Source: DASXUX01 sp036504595 (lineage in GTDB: Bacteria > Planctomycetota > SZUA-567 > H5-PLA8). Taken from it: 64,000 bases of DNA. Each line of letters begins with the position of its first letter. Position 1 is the first letter of the stretch. Below the pieces are notes generated by a model. It did not search any database and was not told where the DNA came from. It worked only from the letters and a program-made list of their open reading frames with translations. This document shows, piece after piece, positions 50,091 to 59,392 of the stretch. Position numbers and translations under genes: made by a program. The DNA is taken from NCBI GenBank assembly GCA_036504595.1, contig DASXUX010000042.1, forward strand, positions 186,001 through 250,000. Direction: 5' to 3'.

Positions 50091-52718
50091 ATGAGCCGTG
50101 CGCCGACAGGTCGCGTGGAAGTCCTGCACAACTGGCCTTTTGCAGTTGCAGCGCTGCTGTTTGCCATCCTTATCGGAGGGGCCGGATGGCTGTTCTTTGC
50201 GCATCAAAGGGATGCTGCACGCCGCACCGCCCAAGAGACACTGTCGAGCATTGCAGACCTGAAGGCCAGCCAGATCGCCGCGTGGATGAAAGAACGGCGC
50301 AGCGACGCAAAGACATCGTTTTACAAAGCCGCGGCGCGCCAGTTCCTGGCCGATCCGGAAAATGCCAGTGTGCGCGGCGAGTTACAGAAGTGGATGGCAG
50401 AGTGTCAGCGAACGAGCTATCGCACCGTAGCGCTTTTTGATGCTGCTGGCACGGTCCGAATGTCTGTCCCCAAAGATGAGTCGTTGCAATACGCTTGTGT
50501 TTCCGAGCACGTCCAGAAAGCGTTGCACGCGCGGGAAGTAATCGTGACGGACCTGCACTCCGCTCGACCTAGCGACCCCATTCACCTGAGTCTCCTGGTA
50601 CCCGTCGGCATCAGGCAAAATGCCGATCAGCATGCCGACGGCGTGCTGCTGCTGATCATTGATCCCTACGAATTCCTCTATCCACTCGTGCAAACCTGGC
50701 CGACGAGCAGCCCGACGGCGGAAACGCTGCTCGTGCGCCGCGACGGCGACGACGTGTTGTTTCTCAACGATCTGAGGCACCAGAAGGGCGCAGCGCTCAA
50801 ATTGAGGATTCCAATCACACGGACCGATGTGCCCGCAGTCCGAGCCGTACTTGGGGAGAGAGGCGTGTTTTCCGGACCGGACTACCGCGAGACGCCAGTT
50901 GTCGCCACGGCACGCGAAATTCCGAACACAAACTGGCTAATGATCGCGAAGGTGGACCAGGAGGAAATCTACGCACCGGTGCGCAATCAAGCCTGGACCG
51001 CCGGCATTTTCACCGCGCTTCTGCTCGTGGCAGCCCTGTTGACGGTTGGCCTGTTCTGGCGACAGCACGGCCTATCCGTCGTCCAGCAGGAATTGGCCGC
51101 ACGCACGCTGGCCGAGGAAGCGCTACGCGCCAGCGAGGAGCGCTTCCGCCTGCTGGTGGAAGGCGTTCAAGACTACGCGATTGTGATGTTGGATACAGAA
51201 GGAAGCGTGATCAGTTGGAATAATGGCGCACAGCGCATCAAGGGCTACCGGGCCGATGAGATCCTTGGAAAGAACTTCTCCTGTTTCTACCTGGCTGATG
51301 CCATCCAGCAGAAAGTTCCCGAACGTGAATTAAGCGAGGCGCTAGAGAAAGGCCGCTTCGAAGACGAGGGCTGGCGCGTGCGCAAGGACGGCTCGCGCTT
51401 CATGGCCAGCGTGATCATCACAGCCGTACGCGACGAAAACAGCACTTTGCGCGGATTTTCGAAGGTGACCCGTGACATCACCGCACGCAAGCAGGTAGAG
51501 GAGGCCTTGCGTCTCTCGGAGGAAAAGTTCGCGACAGCCTTCGCGAATAATCCGGCCGCGATCGCGCTGACGCGACTCGACGATGGCGTGTTCCTCGATG
51601 TGAACAGAACCTGGGAGAAATTGGTGGGCTTTGGCCGTCACGAGGCTATCGGCCATAGTGCGCGCGAGATGGGCGTCTGGCCGACGACCGAAGCGACTGC
51701 GCAGTTTGTGCAGGTGCTGCGCGAAAAAGGCTCCTTGGACGGATGGGAGCAGATATTCATCAGGAAGTCTGGCGAGCCTCTCGTGACCCAACTTTCCGCT
51801 CAGGTCCTCACGATGCAGGGCGAAGCGGTCGTTCTCTCTGCGCTCCTCGATGTTACCGAGCGCAAACACATCGAAGACGAAGTCCACCGCCTCAACGCCG
51901 AACTCGACGTGCGTGTACAGCAGCGCACGGCCGAACTGGAAGCCGTCAACAAGGAGCTGGAAGCCTTCAGCTATTCGGTGTCCCATGATCTGCGCGCACC
52001 GCTGCGGCACGTACAGGGCTTTGTGAACTTGCTGCGAAAAAACGCCGCTGGAGCGATGGATTCCAAAAGTCTGCACTACATGGAGACGATTGCCAATTCG
52101 GCCCTGCAAATGGGCAACCTGATCGACGATCTGTTGATCTTCTCACGCATGGGGCGGCAGGAACTGCGCCGGGATCCCGTGGACATGAAACAAATTGTGG
52201 CCGAAGCCCAAGCCAGCCTGGCTGCGGAAACCGAAGGCCGCAAGATCGAGTGGAAGATCGGCGCTCTTCCGCTTGTGAACGGCGACCGCAGCATGTTGCG
52301 GCAGGTCTGGACCAACCTCCTTTCGAACGCGGTCAAGTACACCCGAGGACGCGCGGTCGCACAGATCGAAGTCGCAGCCAGAATCGAGAACGGCCAGCAC
52401 GTCATGTTCGTCAAAGACAATGGCGTCGGTTTCGACATGCGCTACGCGGACAAGCTTTTCCGCGTGTTCCAGCGCTTGCATGGCGCGGACGAGTTCGAAG
52501 GAACGGGCATCGGGCTGGCCAACGTGCGACGCATCGTCGCGCGCCACGGGGGGCGCACCTGGGCTGAAGGCGAAGTGGAGGTGGGGGCCACGGTCTATTT
52601 CACTCTTCCCGCGGCGGAGCAGCCGGCTTTGACCGCGGAGGTGCGGGCAACACGGCGGGGCATTCCGCGGATACAGCTTACCGGGACCGTTTCGGAGGGC
52701 CGAACAAAGGAGGGGTAG
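50091..52718 (+). CDS. Membrane sensor histidine kinase with PAS domains
   Basis: An 875-residue kinase. A first helix (about 15-35) and a second (about 300-322) bracket an extracytoplasmic sensor region. Two PAS domains follow (from EERFRLLVEGVQDYAIVMLDTEGSVISWNN and from EEKFATAFANNPAAIALTRLDDGVFLDVNR), then a coiled stretch and a HisKA/HATPase core with His632 in YSVSHDLRAPLRHVQGFV, NLLSNAVKYT, KDNGVGFDMRYADKLF and GTGIGLANVRRIV. The core is of the phytochrome-like bacterial type that often pairs with small receivers of the Rcp1 kind, and such a receiver gene lies immediately downstream. Signal unknown. Confidence 0.9.
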   Translation: MSRAPTGRVEVLHNWPFAVAALLFAILIGGAGWLFFAHQRDAARRTAQETLSSIADLKASQIAAWMKERRSDAKTSFYKAAARQFLADPENASVRGELQKWMAECQRTSYRTVALFDAAGTVRMSVPKDESLQYACVSEHVQKALHAREVIVTDLHSARPSDPIHLSLLVPVGIRQNADQHADGVLLLIIDPYEFLYPLVQTWPTSSPTAETLLVRRDGDDVLFLNDLRHQKGAALKLRIPITRTDVPAVRAVLGERGVFSGPDYRETPVVATAREIPNTNWLMIAKVDQEEIYAPVRNQAWTAGIFTALLLVAALLTVGLFWRQHGLSVVQQELAARTLAEEALRASEERFRLLVEGVQDYAIVMLDTEGSVISWNNGAQRIKGYRADEILGKNFSCFYLADAIQQKVPERELSEALEKGRFEDEGWRVRKDGSRFMASVIITAVRDENSTLRGFSKVTRDITARKQVEEALRLSEEKFATAFANNPAAIALTRLDDGVFLDVNRTWEKLVGFGRHEAIGHSAREMGVWPTTEATAQFVQVLREKGSLDGWEQIFIRKSGEPLVTQLSAQVLTMQGEAVVLSALLDVTERKHIEDEVHRLNAELDVRVQQRTAELEAVNKELEAFSYSVSHDLRAPLRHVQGFVNLLRKNAAGAMDSKSLHYMETIANSALQMGNLIDDLLIFSRMGRQELRRDPVDMKQIVAEAQASLAAETEGRKIEWKIGALPLVNGDRSMLRQVWTNLLSNAVKYTRGRAVAQIEVAARIENGQHVMFVKDNGVGFDMRYADKLFRVFQRLHGADEFEGTGIGLANVRRIVARHGGRTWAEGEVEVGATVYFTLPAAEQPALTAEVRATRRGIPRIQLTGTVSEGRTKEG

Positions 52719-52726
52719 GTTGCACG

Positions 52727-52841
52727 GGTGGCACGCACGTGATTGGCGCCGTTTTTGGCGCCAATCTCGTGCGTGCAAGCGCAAAGAACCCGCACGCTTG
52801 AGTTCGCGCCAAAAAGACGGCGCGAACACAAACGTGCCACC
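52727..52841. repeat. Y-shaped double-hairpin repeat, copy 3
   Basis: A 115-bp element with ends GGTGGCACG and CGTGCCACC; first hairpin GCACGCACGTGATTGGCGCC against GGCGCCAATCTCGTGCGTGC around a short T-loop, second around GTTCGCGCC and GGCGCGAAC. Between the PAS kinase gene and the receiver gene, whose ribosome site follows it. Confidence 0.9.
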
Positions 52842-52865
52842 GGCGGGACAAACAAAGGAGGGATG

Positions 52866-53321
52866 ATGGGCGGACTGAAACGGATCCTGCTGGCGGAGGA
52901 CAATGCCAATGACATCGAACTGACGCTGGAGGCGTTGTCGGCGCATCACCTGGCAAATGAGGTGGTCGTGGTTCGCGATGGCGCGGAGGCCCTGGACTAC
53001 CTGCGCCGCGAGGGCAAGTACAAGCTCCGTACACCGGGGAATCCCGCCGTGCTGCTGCTGGACATCAAGATGCCCAAGGTGGACGGGTTGGAGGTTCTGA
53101 AGCAAGTCCGCGCGAACCCTGAGTTGAAAACGGTTCCGATCGTGATCCTGACGTCATCCCGCGAAGAGAGAGACATCGTGGAAAGCTACCGGCTGGGTGT
53201 GAACGCATACGTCGTCAAACCGGTGGATTTTTCTGCCTTCGTCAAGGCGGTTACGGAGCTGGGGATCTTCTGGGCGCTGATCAATGAACCGCCGCCGTTG
53301 AACAAGCAGCAGCAGCCCTGA
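52866..53321 (+). CDS. Single-domain response regulator (Rcp1-like)
   Basis: A 151-residue receiver: AEDNAND acidic pocket, Asp66 in LLLDIKMPKVDG, switch Thr/Ser in VILTSS, Lys in YVVKPVDF. The longer loop between strands two and three (RREGKYKLRTPGNPAV) is typical of Rcp1-type receivers partnered with PAS/phytochrome-like kinases. AAAGGAGGG suggests ATG 52866 (52863 is too close). Between two large kinases, it probably shuttles phosphate from one or both; no output domain. Confidence 0.92.
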   Translation: MGGLKRILLAEDNANDIELTLEALSAHHLANEVVVVRDGAEALDYLRREGKYKLRTPGNPAVLLLDIKMPKVDGLEVLKQVRANPELKTVPIVILTSSREERDIVESYRLGVNAYVVKPVDFSAFVKAVTELGIFWALINEPPPLNKQQQP

Positions 53322-53391
53322 TGCAACCGGAGAAATCGAACAAACAGGGACAGGCTTACGTGACTTGGCGCCAGAGCGAGCACTCGACACT

Positions 53392-56300
53392 ATGGAAAAA
53401 GCACTGCGTATTCTGCATCTGGAAGACAGCGCGGCGGACGCCGAACTGATCCAGGAAGCCTTGCGGGCCGACGGGCTCTCGTTCGACGTCGTAACGGCGC
53501 GCAACCACGCCGAATTTCAGGCCGCGCTGAAAGTACCTCCCTACGACCTGGTGTTGTGCGACTACAACCTCCCAGACGTTGACGGTCCGGCCGCCCTGGA
53601 AGAATTGCGCGCACAGTACGTTGACGTGCCGTTTATTGTCGTTTCTGGCGCGATTGGCGAGGAACGGGCGGTCGAATTACTCAAAAGCGGCGCGACCGAT
53701 TACGTCCTGAAAGACCGCCTGGCGCGCTTGGGCACTATCGTGCGGCGCGCGCTGGAAGAAGCAAGAGCACGGGCGGAGCAGCAGCGCGTCGAACAAGCCC
53801 TGCGCGACAGCGAAGCCAAGTACCGCCGCCTGCATGAAAGTATCACCGATGCCTTCGCCACCTCTGATATGGCCGGGCACCTCACCGAGTTCAACCGCGC
53901 CTTTCAAACCATGCTTGGCTACTCCGATGCCGAGCTCCGCGGCCTGACCTACATGGACTTGACACCTTCTCGCTGGCACGACCTCGAAACGCGGCTCCTA
54001 CATGAGCAGGTCCTACAGAGGGGCTACTCCGACATCTATGAGAAGGAGTACAAGCACAAGGATGGAACGGTCTTTCCGGTCGAAGTTCGGACCTTTCTAC
54101 TGCGCGATGAAGCGGGACAGCCTGCTGGCATGTGGGCCATCGTGCGCGATATTACCGAACGCAAGCGCGCCGAGGAGGAACTGCGCAAACGCGAGGAATG
54201 GTTGAGCGGCGTGATGCGGCACACCCGCTGCATTATGTGGAGCGGCCTGGTGGTGGGACGCCCCGGCTGGGAAGACGATGCCGAGGGCCGAGGAAATCGT
54301 TTCGATTGGCCGGACACCGTCTTGGACGAGCAAGCGGCCCAACAAGTCCTGCCTCTGGACGTGCCGCCCGGCAAGACCTACCTTCAGGCATGGGTCGCCA
54401 GCCGCGACCCGAACGACTATCGCGCCATGCTCGCCACCTCCACCGCTGCTCTGCGAAGCGGCGCGGGCCACTATGCGCAGGATTTTCGCTGTACGGATCG
54501 CTACGGTAAGGTCCATTGGATGCATGAGGAGGTCACGCTTCGCCCCATTGCGGATGGACGCTGGCAGAGCTATGGCGTCGTGACCGACATCACCCAGCGC
54601 AAAGTTGCCGATGAAAAGTTGCGTGAAAGCCAGGAGCGTTACCGGCTCATCGTCGAGACATCGTCCGAAGGCATTTTCGTCATGGATGCCAAGGAGGAGT
54701 TGATCTGGGTCAACCAGACCCTCGCACAAACCCTCGGCTACACGGCCGAGGAAATGCTCGGGCATTCGCTCACGTCGCTCGTTGTTAAGGCCGGCGCCGA
54801 AACAGGGCAGACCAGGATTCGCAGGCGCAGCAAGACCGACCGCTACGAGTGGCGTCTGCGGCACAAGGACGGCAGCGAGCGCTGGATGATCGCCTCCATG
54901 ACGCCCATGCTGGACAAAGCCGGCCAGTTCAGCGGCGCGTTCGCCATGCTGACCGACATCACCGAACGCAAGCGCGCCGAAGAAGCTCTGCGAGAAAGCG
55001 AGGAGCGCTACCGGCTGCTGGCCGATCACACCGAGGACATCGTGGTGCTCTTTGACAGTGAGAGCAACCGCCTGTATGCCAGCCCGTCGTTCTACCGCAA
55101 GAGCGGCTGGCGTGCGGACGAAGTGGATAGTAAGCAGTGGCGGACGCGGGTGCATCCCGAAGACCTTGCCGAAGTTGAGCGCGCCCACGCCGAGAACCTG
55201 GCCGGAAAAGCGACCAAAATCGAGTACCGGGCCCGAAACAAGGATGGTTCCTGGCAGTGGCTGGACACAAGCTGCAAACCGATCCTTGGCGCGGACGGCA
55301 AGGTCTGGCGCATGCTAGTGTGGGCCCACGACATTACCGCTCGCAAATGCGCCGACGAAGCGCTGCGCGAAAGCGAGGAGCGCTTTCAGCAGTTGGCGAA
55401 CAACTCCGATGAAGTTTTCTGGATGTCAGACGTGGCCCTTGGCCGAATGCTCTACGTCAGTCCAGCCTATGAACGCCTATGGGGACGTTCACGCCAGAGC
55501 CTTTACAGCAATCCGCAGTCTTTTATGGACGCCGTCCATCCGGAGGACCGCGAGCGAGTGCGCAACATCGTCCTGAACCAACGAAACATTGGGGCCACGG
55601 CTCAGATGGTGTACCGCATCGTTCGCCCGGATGGCTCGTTGCGTTGGGTCTGGGATCGAGCCGTGCCGGTGCGGGACAAGACCGGACGCATCTACCGTTT
55701 GGCCGGGGTCGCGGCCGACATCACTGAGCGCAAGAAAGCCGAAGCCGAATATGAACTGTTGATGACCGCGATGGATCAGGCCGCGGAGGCGGTCCTGATT
55801 ACAGATGCCCAGGGAATCATACAGTATGTCAACCCGGCTTTTGAGGCCATTACGGGTTACACGAGGGCGGAGGCCATCGGGCAGAACCCGCGCATCCTCA
55901 AGAGCGAGAAGCAGGACGCCGAACTCTATCGGAGCTTGTGGAGCACGATCAGCGGCGGAAAGAGCTGGCAAGGGCGCCTGATCAACAAGAAAAAGGACGG
56001 CTCCCTTTATACTGAAGAGGCGAACATCTCCCCCGTGCGGGATGCCACGGGCGCCATCACCAACTACGTGGCCGTGAAGCGCGATGTCACGCGCGAGGTG
56101 AGTCTGGAGGCCCAGTTCATCCAAGTCCAGAAGATGGAGGCAATTGGCCGCCTGGCGGCTGGCGTTGCCCACGACTTCAACAACCTGCTGACCGTTATTC
56201 TCGGCCGCTGCGAGATGCTGCTGGAAAAAGCCGAAGAGCCGCGCGTGCGGCGCGATCTGGACTTGATCCATTCGTCGAGCAAACGCGCGGCGGCGCTGAC

Positions 56301-57252
56301 GCGGCAGTTGCTGCTGTTCAGCCGCCAGGAATCGACGCAGCGGAAGGTCATCGGCCTGAACGATGTTGTGGTGAATATGGAGAAGCTGCTGCGGCGCGCC
56401 ATCGGGGAAGACATCGATCTGATCACCGACCTGGTGCCGGCCCCCAGCTTTGTGAATGCCGACGCCGGCCAGATCGAACAGGTCATCCTGAACCTTGCCG
56501 TTAACGCACGCGATGCGATGCCCAAAGGCGGAAAGCTGATTATCCAGACGTCGCTGGCGGAACTTAGCGCCGACGGTGCTCTGCGGCCCCAAGGCTCGCA
56601 GCCGGGATCACATGTGGTGCTCGCCGTGATGGATACCGGCTGCGGCATGTCACCCGAGGTTCAAGCGCACATTTTTGAGCCGTTCTTTACAACAAAGGAG
56701 GTGGGCAAAGGCACGGGACTGGGGCTGTCCACGGTTTATGGGATCATCCATCAGCACGGCGGCAGCATTCAGATCGCCAGCCAACTAGGCCGCGGCAGCA
56801 CGTTTAAGATTTATCTGCCGCGCTGCATGGATACCCTGGTGGCGAAAAGTTCAGGTCACCGCCTGCCGAGCGTGCGCGGCAACGGCCAGACGGTGCTGCT
56901 GGTGGAGGACGAGGAACTGGTAAGGGAACTGCTGCAGGAGAGGTTGGCGCAGTTTGGCTACCACGTTCTGCCCGCTGAAAACGGAGAAAAGGCTCTGGCT
57001 GCCGCCGCCCATCACGTGGGCCCCATCGACCTCCTCCTTACCGATGTGGTGATGCCCGGCATGGATGGTGTCGAGGTCGCCACGCGATTGCGGCAGACTC
57101 GTCCGGACCTGAAGACACTCCTTGTCTCCGGTTACTCCGACGGCCTGCTTTCGCGCGGCGGCGTGTTGGACGAACGCACGCAGTTTCTGCCCAAGCCCCT
57201 GCGCACGGACCTGCTTTCACAGAAAATCGCGGAAATGCTCGGTTTGGCGTAA
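53392..57252 (+). CDS. Hybrid histidine kinase with six PAS domains
   Basis: A 1286-residue soluble hybrid kinase. Order: receiver (Asp57 in LVLCDYNLPDVDG), six PAS/PAC units (from about residue 155 to 905; the second, WSGLVVGRPGWEDD, is the most divergent), HisKA with His927 in GRLAAGVAHDFNNLL, HATPase (NLAVNARDAMP, MDTGCGMSPEV, GTGLGLSTVYGIIH) and a C-terminal receiver (Asp1218 in LLTDVVMPGMDG). The H-box AHDFNN is of the type often seen in hybrid kinases with PAS arrays. No membrane helix. ATG 53392 is chosen over an upstream TTG at 53365. With a receiver at each end, it can both accept and pass phosphate; targets probably include the neighbouring regulators. Confidence 0.92.
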   Translation: MEKALRILHLEDSAADAELIQEALRADGLSFDVVTARNHAEFQAALKVPPYDLVLCDYNLPDVDGPAALEELRAQYVDVPFIVVSGAIGEERAVELLKSGATDYVLKDRLARLGTIVRRALEEARARAEQQRVEQALRDSEAKYRRLHESITDAFATSDMAGHLTEFNRAFQTMLGYSDAELRGLTYMDLTPSRWHDLETRLLHEQVLQRGYSDIYEKEYKHKDGTVFPVEVRTFLLRDEAGQPAGMWAIVRDITERKRAEEELRKREEWLSGVMRHTRCIMWSGLVVGRPGWEDDAEGRGNRFDWPDTVLDEQAAQQVLPLDVPPGKTYLQAWVASRDPNDYRAMLATSTAALRSGAGHYAQDFRCTDRYGKVHWMHEEVTLRPIADGRWQSYGVVTDITQRKVADEKLRESQERYRLIVETSSEGIFVMDAKEELIWVNQTLAQTLGYTAEEMLGHSLTSLVVKAGAETGQTRIRRRSKTDRYEWRLRHKDGSERWMIASMTPMLDKAGQFSGAFAMLTDITERKRAEEALRESEERYRLLADHTEDIVVLFDSESNRLYASPSFYRKSGWRADEVDSKQWRTRVHPEDLAEVERAHAENLAGKATKIEYRARNKDGSWQWLDTSCKPILGADGKVWRMLVWAHDITARKCADEALRESEERFQQLANNSDEVFWMSDVALGRMLYVSPAYERLWGRSRQSLYSNPQSFMDAVHPEDRERVRNIVLNQRNIGATAQMVYRIVRPDGSLRWVWDRAVPVRDKTGRIYRLAGVAADITERKKAEAEYELLMTAMDQAAEAVLITDAQGIIQYVNPAFEAITGYTRAEAIGQNPRILKSEKQDAELYRSLWSTISGGKSWQGRLINKKKDGSLYTEEANISPVRDATGAITNYVAVKRDVTREVSLEAQFIQVQKMEAIGRLAAGVAHDFNNLLTVILGRCEMLLEKAEEPRVRRDLDLIHSSSKRAAALTRQLLLFSRQESTQRKVIGLNDVVVNMEKLLRRAIGEDIDLITDLVPAPSFVNADAGQIEQVILNLAVNARDAMPKGGKLIIQTSLAELSADGALRPQGSQPGSHVVLAVMDTGCGMSPEVQAHIFEPFFTTKEVGKGTGLGLSTVYGIIHQHGGSIQIASQLGRGSTFKIYLPRCMDTLVAKSSGHRLPSVRGNGQTVLLVEDEELVRELLQERLAQFGYHVLPAENGEKALAAAAHHVGPIDLLLTDVVMPGMDGVEVATRLRQTRPDLKTLLVSGYSDGLLSRGGVLDERTQFLPKPLRTDLLSQKIAEMLGLA

Positions 57253-57272
57253 CGCAATCCTCCCGGATTGCA
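57253..57272. repeat. GCAATCC hairpin, copy 2
   Basis: GCAATCC-TCCC-GGATTGC directly after the hybrid kinase stop codon, with the same CGTAAC prefix as the copy at 35074. Possibly a terminator-like mark, though no T-run follows. Confidence 0.65.
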
Positions 57273-57286
57273 CCCGGCAGTCCAGC

Positions 57287-58681
57287 TCATGCGACGCCGT
57301 AGGCCGGCGCGAAGTCAAGGCCGATGGCGGCGGTCCGGCGCGTGGTCGGCCGCCTTCTGATGCGCCGCAGTTGTTCCGTAACGCGTTGCTGCTCCCGGCT
57401 CATTTCCACCGAGCGGCACAGCAGCTTTGCCCGGCGCACAAGATCCTGGCAGCTCAAGGGCTTGTTGAGGAAGTCCGAGACACCGTGGGCCAGCGCCGTA
57501 TCCACCGTCGTCGTATCGCTCTGTCCCGAGAGAATCAACACGGCGCAATCCGGCTTGCGTTTCCAGATTTCGCGCGCCAATTGCAGCCCATCGATGCCCG
57601 GCAACCGCAAATCCACCACCGCGAGCTGGGGGTCCACCGCGCTGAGCCGTTCCAAGGCGGCTTCCGCACTGGAAAAGCCGTGCGCCTCAAAACCTTCGGA
57701 CTGGAGCACATCGCTCACCAGCGAAAGCACTTCGGGCTCGTCGTCAACACAGATGACCCTGCGGGGCGGCGCCGCATCGGCCGGACACGCGCTCGGTTCA
57801 AGCTCGCGCAAGACCGCCTCGATGGCGACGGAGAGTTCCCGGCCATCCGCAAAACGCTCCTTGGGATCCCGTGCCAGACAGCGCGCCACCAGGTCCGCGA
57901 CGCAGGGGCTGAGATCCGGCCTGGCCCGCCGCGGGTCGGGTACAGGCGCGCTGATTTGGCGAACGTAATAGGTGTCGTTGTATGGCGAGCTGTACGGCAG
58001 GTCGCCGGTGAGCAGCTCGTACATCGTCGCCCCCAGGCCATACACGTCCGCGGCAGGGGTGATCTCCTGCCCATAGACCGCCTCTGGGGCCAGAAAGCCC
58101 ATCGTGCCGGCTAGGGACTCTTCCCGGTGCACTCCGGGCTCCAGAGTGATCGCGGCGAGACCTAGATCGGTCAGCTTTACGGCGCCGTCGCTTCGGCGAA
58201 CCAATATATTGTCGGGCTTGACATCTCGATGCACGATGAACTTCGCGTGCGCAGCCGACAAGGCTTTGGCGGTCATTAACGCCAGGCGCAGCACGGCCGT
58301 TTCGCTGAGCTGGGTTCCGGCGTCCAAGTGCTGTTTCAGCAGTTCGTAGGCGGATGTCCCCTGGACATATTCCATGACAATGAACGTCTCACCGGACGCG
58401 GCGTTTTTGTCGACATCGAAGATCCGCACGAGATTGGGGTGCTCAATGCGAGCGGTCAGCCTGGCTTCGCGCACGAACATCGGTTCATCGAGCGCGCATC
58501 CTCTCTTCAGGAGCTTTACCGCCACGAGGATGTTCAACCGCGTGTGCCAACCCAGGTAGACCTGCCCCATCCCTCCCTCGCCCAGCAGCCGCTGCAAGCG
58601 CACGCCGCCAACCATGGGCAGGCTGCCGTCCTCGGTTCCAGCGACCGCAGCGTTGGGTGGCAAACTCGAATCCATCAGCAT
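57287..58681 (-). CDS. Ser/Thr protein kinase fused to a response-regulator receiver
   Basis: A 464-residue fusion. Residues 25-290 form a Hanks-type kinase: GEGGMGQVYLG, Lys56 in VAVKLL, HRDVKPDN with Asp153, and Asp172 in the metal-binding motif, which reads DLG instead of DFG. Residues 305-420 are a receiver (CVDDEPEV pocket; Asp357 in AVVDLRLPGIDG; Lys in FLNKPLS), followed by a basic helical tail. No membrane span. The receiver may turn the kinase on or off when phosphorylated by the hybrid kinase that ends only 34 bases away (convergent). GAGGAG supports the ATG. Hanks kinases with C-terminal receivers are rare, so the coupling is noteworthy. Confidence 0.9.
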   Translation of the reverse strand: MLMDSSLPPNAAVAGTEDGSLPMVGGVRLQRLLGEGGMGQVYLGWHTRLNILVAVKLLKRGCALDEPMFVREARLTARIEHPNLVRIFDVDKNAASGETFIVMEYVQGTSAYELLKQHLDAGTQLSETAVLRLALMTAKALSAAHAKFIVHRDVKPDNILVRRSDGAVKLTDLGLAAITLEPGVHREESLAGTMGFLAPEAVYGQEITPAADVYGLGATMYELLTGDLPYSSPYNDTYYVRQISAPVPDPRRARPDLSPCVADLVARCLARDPKERFADGRELSVAIEAVLRELEPSACPADAAPPRRVICVDDEPEVLSLVSDVLQSEGFEAHGFSSAEAALERLSAVDPQLAVVDLRLPGIDGLQLAREIWKRKPDCAVLILSGQSDTTTVDTALAHGVSDFLNKPLSCQDLVRRAKLLCRSVEMSREQQRVTEQLRRIRRRPTTRRTAAIGLDFAPAYGVA

Positions 58682-58733
58682 CGTATATCTCCTCGTTTCG
58701 TTAGCTACACTCGCGACCAGAAATTCCTACTCT

Positions 58734-59201
58734 TCAGACTGCAGCCATATACGCACTGGAAGTTGTTGCCCCGAACGAGAGCAGCCGCGGCATCTCTGCG
58801 CGCACCTGTGAGTCTCTGCAACAGCGCTCAATCAACTTCGGAAGGCTGGTGACAACAATGGGTTTCTGAAGGATCCAGCGGAAGTTCTCGCCGCGCAGTT
58901 GATGACACACCAACTGCGTCAGATTGCGGTCCGTCATCAGGATCGCCGGCACGCGTCTCAGTTCGGCATGCTGGGCGCGCAGGTCGCGGACAGCCGTTCT
59001 GCCGTCCAGGCCGTCGGTGTCCCAGGCCGCGAGTATCAGAGCCGGCGTAACGCCGTCCACGTGCTCCAGCGCCTCCTCGGGAGTGCCGGCCAGCAGCGCC
59101 TCGCCCCCAGCCTGTTCAACCACGGCCTTCAGCAGAGTTCCATGGATCACGTCACTCTCCAGAATCAAAACCGTTGCGTGTTCGTCGAGTTGGAATCTCA
59201 T
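58734..59201 (-). CDS. Degenerate receiver-like protein lacking the phosphoacceptor Asp
   Basis: A 155-residue protein with receiver topology (ATVLILESDVIHGTLLKAVVEQAGGEALLA...PAILMTDRNLTQLV...WILQKPIVVTSL). The phosphoacceptor site reads LILAAWDTDGLDG, so the usual Asp is Ala59, although the lysine (Lys113 in LQKPI) and the switch Thr are kept. It is unlikely to be phosphorylated in the standard way and may act as a decoy or constitutive binding module. GGAGG precedes ATG 59201. Same strand as the kinase-receiver gene and 52 bases upstream of it; a two-gene operon is likely. Confidence 0.75.
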   Translation of the reverse strand: MRFQLDEHATVLILESDVIHGTLLKAVVEQAGGEALLAGTPEEALEHVDGVTPALILAAWDTDGLDGRTAVRDLRAQHAELRRVPAILMTDRNLTQLVCHQLRGENFRWILQKPIVVTSLPKLIERCCRDSQVRAEMPRLLSFGATTSSAYMAAV

Positions 59202-59392
59202 GCCGGTGCCTCCCCATTGTTTGATTTCGTAACCGCATTGCATGAACGCAATCTATATGCCATAGGAAAGTTGTACGCTAAGGTCTTTGCACGAGAGGAG
59301 ATGCGCGGAAACGCGAGCGCTGACAGTATGTCAGGTCCATCGGACAGACTGTAGGACAGGGGATTCTTGAGACGCGCAGCCCGGAATGGTAG

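Noticed and set aside
36647..52841. tRNA-like cloverleaf gene for the Y-shaped elements
   Set aside because: No T-loop or anticodon-loop consensus, and the stems are too long; it is a repeat with two hairpins, not a tRNA.
59300..59353. Tiny 17-codon ORF upstream of the degenerate receiver gene
   Set aside because: Too short, no conserved features, and only a weak ribosome site.
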